From the NCBI RefSeq assembly GCF_009828065.1, contig NZ_WTYK01000006.1:62001-126000 (forward strand): a stretch of DNA of 64,000 bases. Reading direction: 5' to 3'. Source of the stretch: Croceibacterium soli. Lineage in GTDB: Bacteria; Pseudomonadota; Alphaproteobacteria; Sphingomonadales; Sphingomonadaceae. Position numbers and translations under genes: made by a program. This document shows positions 41,311 through 48,868 of this stretch, in pieces. Position 1 is the stretch's first letter, and each line of letters opens with the position of its first letter. A model generated the notes under the pieces. It made no database searches. It was not told the DNA's origin and saw only the letters and a list, made by a program, of their open reading frames with translations.

Positions 41311-42345
41311 CTACTGGTTCGCCGCGCCGCCGAGCTTGCCGACTTTCTGCGCCCCTTCCATCGAGGTCACCAGGACCTCGTCGCCGTCGACGACGATCGC
41401 CACGTCCTGGAGGCCGATGACCGACACGCGCGGCCCGTCGCTGTCGACCAGGACACCGCGGCAATCGACCAGCTCGGCGCGGCCGCGGACGGAGTTGCCG
41501 TCGTGGTCGCCGTCGGTGGCATCGCGCAGGGCGGCCCAGCTGCCGATGTCCGACCAGCCCATCGAAGCCGGCACCATCGCCGCCCGGCCGGTCTGCTCCA
41601 TTACCGCATAGTCGACCGACTCGCTCACGATCGCGGCGAACGCGGCGGCATCGGGGTGGAACCGCGCGCCGTCCTCCCGGCCCCCCGCAACGGCGGCCTG
41701 CACCGCTGCGGCGAGCGCCGGCCGGTGGCGGGCAAGTTCTTCGAGGAAATTGCCCGCGCGAAAGGCGAAGATGCCGCCGTTCCAGCTGTAGTTGCCGTCG
41801 GCCAGGAACTGGCGCGCGCGGTCGAGGTCGGGCTTCTCGACGAAGCTCTCCACGCGATACCCGCCCTGCAGCGCTTCGCCGCGCCTGATGTAGCCATAGC
41901 CGGTCTCCGGCGCCGTCGCGGTAATGCCGAAAGCCACCAGCCAGTCCTCGGCGGCGAGCCGGGCGGCGGCGGCCGCGGCGGCGCGGAAGGCCTGCTCGTC
42001 GGCAATATGGTGATCGCTCGGGCAGACCAGCATGACCGCGTCCTGCGGCAGCCGTGCTGCGGCGAGAGCGATCGCCGCGGCGGTGTTCTTCGCCTGCGGC
42101 TCCACAATCACGGTGGCTCCCGGCGCGGCCTTGCTCTGGTCCTCGACATGCTCGAGGTGGTCCGTGCCGGTCACGACTACCGGCGGCGCGAACTGCGCGG
42201 CATCAGCGCAGCGGCCAAGCGTCGCCTCGAACATCGTGCGCTCCCCGATCAGCGGCAGGAACGGCTTCGGCTTGGTCTTGCGGCTGCGGGGCCAGAGCCG
42301 GGTGCCGCTGCCGCCGCAAAGAATCACGGGTACGATCTTGCTCAT
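41311..42345 (-). CDS. Mannose-1-phosphate guanylyltransferase
   Basis: This 344-residue nucleotidyltransferase makes GDP-mannose for exopolysaccharide or lipopolysaccharide. The N-terminal signature ILCGGSGTRLWPRSRKTKPK contains the GTP-binding loop and catalytic Arg/Lys. FVEKPDLDRARQFLADGNYSWNGGIFAF (split at the WNGG turn) and VDYAVMEQT are also typical. The C-terminal phosphomannose isomerase domain of bifunctional ManC/AlgA is missing, so this is the short form. The start at 42345 follows the family N-terminus (MSKIVPVILCGG). It lies 1 bp downstream of the tonB gene. Confidence 0.9.
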   Translation of the reverse strand: MSKIVPVILCGGSGTRLWPRSRKTKPKPFLPLIGERTMFEATLGRCADAAQFAPPVVVTGTDHLEHVEDQSKAAPGATVIVEPQAKNTAAAIALAAARLPQDAVMLVCPSDHHIADEQAFRAAAAAAARLAAEDWLVAFGITATAPETGYGYIRRGEALQGGYRVESFVEKPDLDRARQFLADGNYSWNGGIFAFRAGNFLEELARHRPALAAAVQAAVAGGREDGARFHPDAAAFAAIVSESVDYAVMEQTGRAAMVPASMGWSDIGSWAALRDATDGDHDGNSVRGRAELVDCRGVLVDSDGPRVSVIGLQDVAIVVDGDEVLVTSMEGAQKVGKLGGAANQ

Positions 42346-42346
42346 G

Positions 42347-43165
42347 TCATTCCCTTCGAAAGAAATCCTGCCGCCAGCCATAAGTCGCCGGCACCGGGTT
42401 TCCGTTCGCGTCCGTCGCCGGTCTAAAGCGGAAACGCTCGACGGCAAGCTGGCACACGAGCCGGTCGGCGGCGGGGTCGTTGCTTGGCTTCGCGACACGA
42501 CAGTTCGTCGCCCGGCCATCGGTTCCCACGGTCATCGCCACGATCACCGACTGCCCTATGCGGCTCTCCCGGCCGCCGGGCGGCACCGGGAAATCGTCGA
42601 TGTCGCTGTCATCGATATTGCCCGCGATCTTCACCGGCGGGGCGGCCGGGACCCCGCCGCCGGTGCCGCTGCCGGAGCGGCCGCTGCCGGTGCCCTCCCC
42701 CTCGCCGCCGGCGCCGCTGCCTTGCCCCCGCTCGGCCGCGCCCGAGGTGTTGGCCGTGCCTGTGGACCGCACGCGCGGGGCGGGCAGGGTCACGGGGCGC
42801 GGCACAGGGGGCGCGGTCACCTCGCGCGGCGTGGCCCGGCGGCCTTGCTCGCCGGCCGCGCCTTCGTGCGGCGCCGGATCGGCGCGCGGCTCCGGCGGAG
42901 GCGGCGGCGGTGTGAAGACGGTAACCGTGACCAGCGAGGCCGCCTGCTCGGCCACGGCCCGCGGCAGATCGGGCGCGAAGGCGCGCACCAGTCCGGCCAG
43001 TACCGCCACGTGAAGCAGGCCGACGAGCAGGAGCGTCCCCCACTTCGGCCGATGCTTCCGCTCGGTAAAACTCGCGGCATCCCGCAATGGCAATCCCCAG
43101 CCCTGTCCGAGTTGTTGAACGATCACACGCCGCAACGGGTCCCACTGCGATAATGGTTCATTCAA
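42347..43165 (-). CDS. TonB-like energy transducer
   Basis: This 272-residue protein has a cytoplasmic N-terminus of about 40 residues, one membrane helix (GTLLLVGLLHVAVLAGLVRAF, about 43-63), a proline- and glycine-rich periplasmic spacer (PPPPPPEPR, then Gly/Ser repeats) and a C-terminal TonB fold (SVIVAMTVGTDGRATNCRV, VCQLAVERFRFRPA). It transmits proton-motive force to outer-membrane receptors. The only in-frame start consistent with this layout is TTG 43165, inside a palindrome; no ribosome-binding site is evident, so the true start may be further in. Confidence 0.82.
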   Translation of the reverse strand: MNEPLSQWDPLRRVIVQQLGQGWGLPLRDAASFTERKHRPKWGTLLLVGLLHVAVLAGLVRAFAPDLPRAVAEQAASLVTVTVFTPPPPPPEPRADPAPHEGAAGEQGRRATPREVTAPPVPRPVTLPAPRVRSTGTANTSGAAERGQGSGAGGEGEGTGSGRSGSGTGGGVPAAPPVKIAGNIDDSDIDDFPVPPGGRESRIGQSVIVAMTVGTDGRATNCRVAKPSNDPAADRLVCQLAVERFRFRPATDANGNPVPATYGWRQDFFRRE

Positions 43166-43174
43166 AAACCATTA
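43151..43174. promoter_or_regulatory. Palindrome TAATGGTT-N8-AACCATTA
   Basis: Perfect 8-bp arms lie at 43151-43158 and 43167-43174. The site overlaps the presumed tonB start codon and lies about 75 bp before the quinoprotein gene on the opposite strand. It looks like an operator for one or both genes. No regulator gene is adjacent. Confidence 0.5.
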
Positions 43175-43245
43175 GCTTATGAACTATCTTGCGTCATGGG
43201 CGCGAGGCAGCTAGCGTACGGCACATTGCGGAGGGAGAAACACGC

Positions 43246-45198
43246 ATGCGACGAAGCCGCCTCACCACGATCCTGACCGCGCTGGTGCTGCCCGCCGCCG
43301 CACTTGCGCAAGGGGGCGGGGAAACGCCTGCGCCGGGCGACTGGCCACGTTACGCGCGCGACCTGGGCGGTACGCGCTTCTCCCCGCTGGACGAGATCGA
43401 CACCGGCAACGTGGCGCAGCTCGAGCAGGCCTGGAGCTACCGCCTGCGGCCGGACGGCGGAGCGGGCCTGCTCGGCGGCACGGTGCCGATCGTGATCGAC
43501 GGTGTGATGTACACCCCTCTGGGCAACGCGGTGGTGGCTCTCGAGGCGCACACCGGCAAGGAGCTGTGGCGGCACCCGGTGCAGGGCGGGCTCGTGCGCA
43601 GGGCGGTGAGCTACTGGCCCGGTGACGGTACGATCGGGCCGCGCCTGTTCTACTCGATCGGTTCCGCGCTTGTCGCGCTCGACCCTGCGACCGGCGCGCT
43701 CGACACGTCCTTCGCCGGAGACGGCAGCGCCGAGATCGAGGGCACGCCTTACGGCTACCCGCCGACGATCTTCGGCAACGTCATGATGATTGGCGCCAGC
43801 AACGCCGAAATGCCGCGCGGCCCCGCCGGCAACACCCGCGCCTACGACGCGCGCACCGGCAAGAAGCTGTGGGAGTTCAACTCCGTCGCCCAGCCGGGCG
43901 AAGTCGGCCACGAGACCTGGCTGGACGACGGCTGGAAGGACCGTTCCGGCACCAACATGTGGATATGGTACACCACCGCCGATCCCGCGACCGACACGCT
44001 TTACATGACCATCGGCAGCCCTTCGCCGAACTACTATGGCGGCGACCGGCCCGGCGCCAACCTGTTCGGCAACTCGCTGGTCGCGGTCGACGCGCAGACC
44101 GGCAAGTACAAGTGGCACTTCCAGACGATCCACCACGACTTGTGGGACTGGGACCTGCCGGCCCCGCCGGTGCTGTTCGACGTCACGGTGGAGGGCAAGC
44201 GCGTCCCCGCCCTCGCCCTGACCGGCAAGCCCGGCCTGATGTACATCCTCAACCGGGAAACCGGCGAACCGGTCCACGGCGTCAACGAGCACTTCGTCGC
44301 TAGCGCGGACGTGCCGGGCGAATGGTACTCGCCGACCCAGCCGATACCGGTGAAGCCCGCGCCGCTCTCCCGCATGCACTGGAACCCGGAGGACATCGTG
44401 TCGGCGCAGGACACCACGCCGGAACATGCCGCCGCCTGCCGCGCCTTGCTGGACAGCTACGGCGGCACGTTCTTCAACGCCGGCCCGTTCACGCCGTTCT
44501 TCCTGCACGAGCCCGGCGATCCCCCGCGGGCGTCGATCAACCTGCCGCACAACGGCGGGTCCAACTGGGGCGGCAGCGCGGTGGACCCCGCCAGGGGCAT
44601 CGTCTTCGTCAACACCAGCGAAAGCGGCAGCATCGGCTGGATCGAGAAGCGCGATCCGAAGGGCGACTACGGCCGCGGCACGGCGGACTCGAACCAGCTT
44701 TACGATCGCGGCAGCCTGGTCGGGCCGGGCGCATACTCGTCGTTCTCGGCCAGCTTCAAGACGGAGGATGGGCGCACCGTCAACTTGCCCTGCATCCGCC
44801 CGCCATGGGGGCGCCTGCATGCCGTCGACGGCAACACCGGCGAGATCCTCTGGTCGAAGCGCCTCGGCATCACCGAGGACTTGCCCGAAGGGAAGCAGGA
44901 GACCGGCGCCAACAACACCTTCGGCGGCCCGATCGTCACCGCCGGCGGGCTGGTCTTCATCGGCGCCACCTCCGATCGCCGCTTGCGCGCGTTCGACGCG
45001 GCGAGCGGCGAGATCCTGTGGCAGAAAGAGCTCGAATACGCGCCGATGACCGTGCCGATCACCTATCGCGGCAAGGACGGGAAGCAGTATGTTGCGGTGC
45101 TCGCTTCGGGCTCTTCGTTCGCCGGACCGCCCCCGCGCGGACCGGACGGCAAGCCGCTGAACAACGAATCGCTGGTAGCGTTCGCGCTGCCCGAATGA
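43246..45198 (+). CDS. PQQ-dependent dehydrogenase, membrane-glucose-dehydrogenase-like (quinoprotein 1)
   Basis: This 650-residue periplasmic eight-bladed quinoprotein has signal peptide RRSRLTTILTALVLPAAALA. The segment HHDLWDWDLP (H296-P305) carries the catalytic Asp301 and matches the HHDLWDMD motif of GCD-type glucose/quinate dehydrogenases. NGGSNWGGSAVDP and GGLVFIGATSDRRLRAFD are further propeller signatures. Unlike GCD it lacks the five N-terminal membrane helices, and it has no heme motif. It oxidises an alcohol, polyol or aldehyde and must pass electrons to a cytochrome or quinone. It is a close paralogue of the protein at 60082. Substrate unknown. Confidence 0.88.
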   Translation: MRRSRLTTILTALVLPAAALAQGGGETPAPGDWPRYARDLGGTRFSPLDEIDTGNVAQLEQAWSYRLRPDGGAGLLGGTVPIVIDGVMYTPLGNAVVALEAHTGKELWRHPVQGGLVRRAVSYWPGDGTIGPRLFYSIGSALVALDPATGALDTSFAGDGSAEIEGTPYGYPPTIFGNVMMIGASNAEMPRGPAGNTRAYDARTGKKLWEFNSVAQPGEVGHETWLDDGWKDRSGTNMWIWYTTADPATDTLYMTIGSPSPNYYGGDRPGANLFGNSLVAVDAQTGKYKWHFQTIHHDLWDWDLPAPPVLFDVTVEGKRVPALALTGKPGLMYILNRETGEPVHGVNEHFVASADVPGEWYSPTQPIPVKPAPLSRMHWNPEDIVSAQDTTPEHAAACRALLDSYGGTFFNAGPFTPFFLHEPGDPPRASINLPHNGGSNWGGSAVDPARGIVFVNTSESGSIGWIEKRDPKGDYGRGTADSNQLYDRGSLVGPGAYSSFSASFKTEDGRTVNLPCIRPPWGRLHAVDGNTGEILWSKRLGITEDLPEGKQETGANNTFGGPIVTAGGLVFIGATSDRRLRAFDAASGEILWQKELEYAPMTVPITYRGKDGKQYVAVLASGSSFAGPPPRGPDGKPLNNESLVAFALPE

Positions 45199-45224
45199 AG
45201 GCCGCAGGCATGGGAGAGAGACAT

Positions 45225-46220
45225 ATGGGACGCTTCGCTACAATCGCGGTCGGCGCCGCCAGCATCGCGCTGGCGAGCTGCGCCGCCGCCCAATCGAACA
45301 CTGTCACCACGCCCGAAGGGGCTGTGATGCAGGTGAACAGCGATCTCGCTTACAAGCCCGGTGAGCTGACGCAGGAGCAGCTCACGAGCTCCACCCGCGA
45401 TCTGTTCGCGCAGGATTCGATGAACGTGTTCCGGCGCTTCCCGCGCGGAATGACGGAGCAGATGATCGCGTTCTATACCGAGGCGCTGGCGCTCCGGTCG
45501 CTGAGCCCGATCCAGCTCACGTCCTCGCAGCAGATGATCCTGACCGGCGTGGGTAGCGGCCAGATCAAGCTTTCGGCCGGCCAGCAGGGCAACCGCAAGT
45601 ACAACATGGAAGGCGGGGTCAAGGGCGGCACCGGCATCCGGTTCTTCACACTGACTTATCCCGACAAAGCGACCGTGGCAGCACGGTTCACCGCCGCCGG
45701 CCTCCCCGCACCGCAGTTCGTCGCCCAGGGCGACGGCACCGAGGCGGCGCTAGTGACCGATCCCGGCGGCTTCCCGATCCAGATCGTCGTCAAGCCGGGC
45801 GCGAAGGACGGTTCCAACGACGGTGTGGGCGTCGGCATCAACGCTTCGAACCTGGAGGAGAGCCGCGCGTTCTACCGCGAGTTCGTGGGCCTGGACGAAC
45901 TTCCGCCGGTGACCGACAAGCTGCTCGGGATCACCAAGTACCCCTACCGCCACGGTGAGACGACGATCTACCTCTACGACACGGGCGACAACCTGCCGGC
46001 CGACAACGGCAGCGCGGGGATCCAATATGTGGTGAGCGATGCGCCTTTGGCCGATGCGAAGGCGAAAGCGCGCGGGATCGCGGTGGAGACCCCGCTCAAC
46101 AAGCTCGGAGGGTTCGACCTGATCACCGTCTGGCTCAACGATCCGGACGGGGTGACCAATTACTTCGCGCAAGTCGGGCCGAACAGCCGCACGGCACAGG
46201 CCCGTCGTTCCGGGAACTGA
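45225..46220 (+). CDS. VOC/glyoxalase-superfamily lipoprotein
   Basis: This 331-residue protein has a lipoprotein signal (ASIALASC, Cys19). Two VOC-type halves follow: RRFPRGMTEQMIAFYTEALALRSL with GIRFFTLTYPDKATV, and a second module GVGINASNLEESRAFYREFVGLDEL (split at the beta-alpha turn) with GGFDLITVWLNDPDGVTNYFAQV. Metal-binding residues are not obvious. The ATG at 45225 was chosen because GGGAGAGAG lies five bases upstream; an ATG at 45195 overlapping the quinoprotein stop is possible. It is co-transcribed with quinoprotein 1. Reaction unknown. Confidence 0.75.
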   Translation: MGRFATIAVGAASIALASCAAAQSNTVTTPEGAVMQVNSDLAYKPGELTQEQLTSSTRDLFAQDSMNVFRRFPRGMTEQMIAFYTEALALRSLSPIQLTSSQQMILTGVGSGQIKLSAGQQGNRKYNMEGGVKGGTGIRFFTLTYPDKATVAARFTAAGLPAPQFVAQGDGTEAALVTDPGGFPIQIVVKPGAKDGSNDGVGVGINASNLEESRAFYREFVGLDELPPVTDKLLGITKYPYRHGETTIYLYDTGDNLPADNGSAGIQYVVSDAPLADAKAKARGIAVETPLNKLGGFDLITVWLNDPDGVTNYFAQVGPNSRTAQARRSGN

Positions 46221-46228
46221 AATGACCA

Positions 46229-46397
46229 AATCCTCCCCCTCTGAGGAGGATTTGCGCAAACCAAAATCCTCCCCCTCTGGGGGAGGTGGCATCGCGTAGC
46301 GATGACGGGGGGGGGGCGCGGCCTGGCTCAACCGTTCCTCCAGGCCAGCCCCCTCCACCGTCTTCGACGGTCCCCCTCCCCCAGAGGGGGAGGATTT
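46229..46397. repeat. Palindromic element, CCTCCCCCTCTGGGGGAGG family
   Basis: Nested inverted repeats include AATCCTCCCCCTCTG near 46227-46240 and 46264-46278, paired with CCCCCAGAGGGGGAGGATT at 46379-46397. A GCATCGCGTAGCGATG stem and a CCGTCTTCGACGG hairpin lie inside. It lies between the convergent VOC lipoprotein and cytochrome genes. Confidence 0.65.
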
Positions 46398-46409
46398 AAG
46401 AGGAGCGGT

Positions 46410-46778
46410 TTACTCGGCCGTTTTGTTGGCGGAGACGATGTAGTCCGCCAGCAGGGCGATTTCCTCGTCGGGGATTTGCCCACCGAAGCTGGGCATAGCG
46501 CCCTGGCCGTTGGAGATGCGGTCGATGACCAGCTCGCGGGTGAGCTTCGGGTTGTCGAGCGTCGGGCCTACACCGCCCGATGCGTCCGCGTCGGCCAGCG
46601 CATGGCAGGCGCTGCAGGACCAGCTGTGGAACATTTCGCGCGCGGCGTCGGTATTCACCGCGGGATCCTCGGCATTGGCGCGCGAGAAGCCGGCGCTGCC
46701 TGCCGCGAGGCCGCCGACCAGCGCCACGGCCGCGAGTGCCGGGGTCAGGAATTTGCGCTTGCTTGCTGCCTTGGTCAC
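46410..46778 (-). CDS. Class I c-type cytochrome
   Basis: This 122-residue exported monoheme cytochrome has signal peptide LTPALAAVALVGGLAAGSAG, a heme motif CSACH (C55-H59) and a probable distal Met in GQGAMPSFGG. It ends LLADYIVSA as in class I cytochromes. The GTG at 46778 was chosen because GGGAG lies eight bases upstream; a TTG eleven codons earlier is also open. It is a likely electron acceptor for the neighbouring quinoproteins, as an inference. Confidence 0.85.
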   Translation of the reverse strand: MTKAASKRKFLTPALAAVALVGGLAAGSAGFSRANAEDPAVNTDAAREMFHSWSCSACHALADADASGGVGPTLDNPKLTRELVIDRISNGQGAMPSFGGQIPDEEIALLADYIVSANKTAE

Positions 46779-46941
46779 CGTGATTCGCTCCCGTTTGTTG
46801 ATTCTGTCCAAAACTCTGGACCTGCGGCCTAGCTATTGCCGTCGCCGCCGATGTCAATCGCACAATGGTTGACGCGCGATGAAGCGCAGTTGAATATGAT
46901 CGCCAGCCCGCCGACAGCAGCCGGCAGAATTGGGGAAAGAG

Positions 46942-47451
46942 ATGACCGTCCGCGCTTCGAGTTTGACTTTGTTCGCAATGGCCGTGGCGCTGGCCGGGTG
47001 CAACGGCTCCGAGGGCGGCGAGCAGGGCGCGACCGGCGAACCGCGGTATCTCAAGGCCCACAGCGCACAGCAGTTGATGGCGCAAGTGGTCCAGCCGACG
47101 GCGGAAGTGTTCTGGAATTCGGCCGGCTATGTGATGGACGAGACCGGCGAGCACGACCTGACGCCGACGACCGACGAAGGCTGGCAGGCCACCCGCACCG
47201 CTGCGGCGACGATCACTGAAATGGGCAACCTGCTGATGACCCCGGTCTATGCCGAGGGGCGCGGCGCGGATTGGATCGAGTTCTCCAGGGCGCTGGTGGA
47301 AGTCGGCCAGAAGGCCGAAGAGGCCGCCGCCAACCGCGACAGCGAGGCCGTGTTCGAAGTCGGCGGCACGATGTACAACGTCTGCACCGCCTGCCACCAG
47401 GCCTACCTGCCCGAAGAGCAGGCGGCCGCGGCCAATGCCTCGCAGCAATGA
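46942..47451 (+). CDS. Cytochrome c'-like lipoprotein
   Basis: This 169-residue protein has a lipobox VALAGC (Cys20). A helical bundle is followed by a C-terminal heme motif CTACH (C148-H152) in the YNVCTACHQAYL context, typical of class II (c'-type) cytochromes. It is membrane-anchored in the periplasm. The ATG at 46942 directly follows a purine-rich GGGGAAAGAG site. Its end overlaps the HupE gene by 17 bp, starting a three-gene operon. Confidence 0.82.
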   Translation: MTVRASSLTLFAMAVALAGCNGSEGGEQGATGEPRYLKAHSAQQLMAQVVQPTAEVFWNSAGYVMDETGEHDLTPTTDEGWQATRTAAATITEMGNLLMTPVYAEGRGADWIEFSRALVEVGQKAEEAAANRDSEAVFEVGGTMYNVCTACHQAYLPEEQAAAANASQQ

Positions 47452-48145
47452 TGCTTTGACCACTGCGGCCCGCCTGTGGCCGCTGGTGCTGGTCGCCGGG
47501 CTCGCCCTCGTCGCCGGCCCAGCGCTGGCGCACGACGTGTCGGAGGCGGACCGGGCCGCCGTTCAGGGGATCGACGGGCCGGCTTTCATCCCGTTTCTGT
47601 ACCTAGGGGCCAAGCACATGGTCACCGGGTACGACCACGTGCTGTTCCTGATCGGCGTGGTGTTCTACCTTTTCCGGCTGCGGGACGTGGTGATCTACGT
47701 CTCCATGTTCACCATCGGCCATTCGCTGACGCTGATGGGCGGAGTCCTGCTCCGCACCGGCGCCAACCCTTACCTGATCGACGCTATCATCGGCTTGTCG
47801 GTCGTCTACAAGGCGGTCGAGAACCTCGGCGGCTTCCGCCGCATCGGCGTCCTGATCGACCCGCGCCTGGCGGTGCTGGTGTTCGGCCTGTTCCACGGGA
47901 TGGGCCTGGCGACCAAGCTGCAGGACCTGGCGCTTTCCGAGGAAGGCCTGCTGGTCAACCTGGTCGGCTTCAACATCGGCGTCGAGGTCGGCCAGGTGAT
48001 CGTGCTCGCGATCGTCGTCTCGGCGCTCAACGTCTGGCGCAAGTCGGCAAGCTTTACCGCCGGCGCGCGATACGCCAACGTCGCGCTGGTCGCGGCGGGG
48101 CTCGCCCTCACCGCATATCAGATTGCAGGATGGATGCAGGAATGA
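47435..48145 (+). CDS. HupE/UreJ family membrane protein
   Basis: This 236-residue protein has a signal-like N-terminal helix ending in ALAHD and about six further helices. The family motif is HMVTGYDHVLFLIGVVFYLF (about 66-85) with conserved His and Asp, then FTIGHSLTLMGG and LFHGMGLA. HupE/UreJ proteins are linked to nickel or cobalt uptake for hydrogenase and urease, and relatives occur in many other settings. Neither enzyme is here, so its metal or role in the quinoprotein island is open. Confidence 0.85.
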   Translation: MPRSNDALTTAARLWPLVLVAGLALVAGPALAHDVSEADRAAVQGIDGPAFIPFLYLGAKHMVTGYDHVLFLIGVVFYLFRLRDVVIYVSMFTIGHSLTLMGGVLLRTGANPYLIDAIIGLSVVYKAVENLGGFRRIGVLIDPRLAVLVFGLFHGMGLATKLQDLALSEEGLLVNLVGFNIGVEVGQVIVLAIVVSALNVWRKSASFTAGARYANVALVAAGLALTAYQIAGWMQE

Positions 48146-48768
48146 ACGAACCCCAAACCGCTCCCCGGCCCTCGCGCACCAAGCCGCTGATCTGGGGCGG
48201 CGCCGCCCTGCTCGCGGCGGCGGCGATCGTGCTCGTGTTCGTGCTGCCGGCGGAGTTCGGCAAAGACCCGACCGGCCTCGGCCGCGCGCTCGGCCTTGAG
48301 GTGCTGTCGACCGAGGGGATGAACGAGGAGCAGATCCGCGGGGCCAAGCGCGAAGGCGTGCTGGCAGAGCTGCCCGGCGGCACCGTAGCCAATCCGCAGG
48401 ACCGCTACACCATCGAGCTCGCCCCGTTCGAATCGACCGAGTTCAAGTACACCCTGAAGGAAGGCGAGCAGATGCGCTTCGCCTGGACCGCCACCGGGCC
48501 GATCGACTTCGACATGCACGCCCATCCGTTCGAAGGCGGCGAAGAACTGACGGAAAGCTACGCAATCACTAAGGCGCCGGCCCAGAGCGGCATCTACACC
48601 GCGCCGTTCACCGGCATCCACGGGTGGTATTGGCAGAACCGCACCATGGACAATGTCACGCTCACCCTCGACGCGTCGGGCGCCATGACGACTTCGACGA
48701 TCTTCGATCAGTTCGGCGATCATCCGCGCGAACTCGCCCCACCCGCGCAAGCCCCGGAAGAAAGCTGA
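48142..48768 (+). CDS. Membrane-anchored periplasmic protein (transmembrane anchor family)
   Basis: This 208-residue protein has one N-terminal helix (LIWGGAALLAAAAIVLVFVL, about 16-35) and a periplasmic beta-sandwich-like domain with FESTEFKYTLKEGEQMRFAW, HAHPFEGGEE and TAPFTGIHGWYWQNRT. Proteins of this pattern are annotated as transmembrane anchor proteins, with no known activity. The ATG overlaps the HupE stop by 4 bp. The GIHGWYWQN loop rich in His and Trp could bind a metal or ligand; this is speculation. Confidence 0.72.
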   Translation: MNEPQTAPRPSRTKPLIWGGAALLAAAAIVLVFVLPAEFGKDPTGLGRALGLEVLSTEGMNEEQIRGAKREGVLAELPGGTVANPQDRYTIELAPFESTEFKYTLKEGEQMRFAWTATGPIDFDMHAHPFEGGEELTESYAITKAPAQSGIYTAPFTGIHGWYWQNRTMDNVTLTLDASGAMTTSTIFDQFGDHPRELAPPAQAPEES

Positions 48769-48868
48769 ACTAGGGTCTGACAGAATAATTTTTCGGATAT
48801 TGTCAATCTAACGCATTTTCCGGCCTTGTTGTCGCCGACAAATCTCGGCTAGGCTGAGGGCTGGGAGA

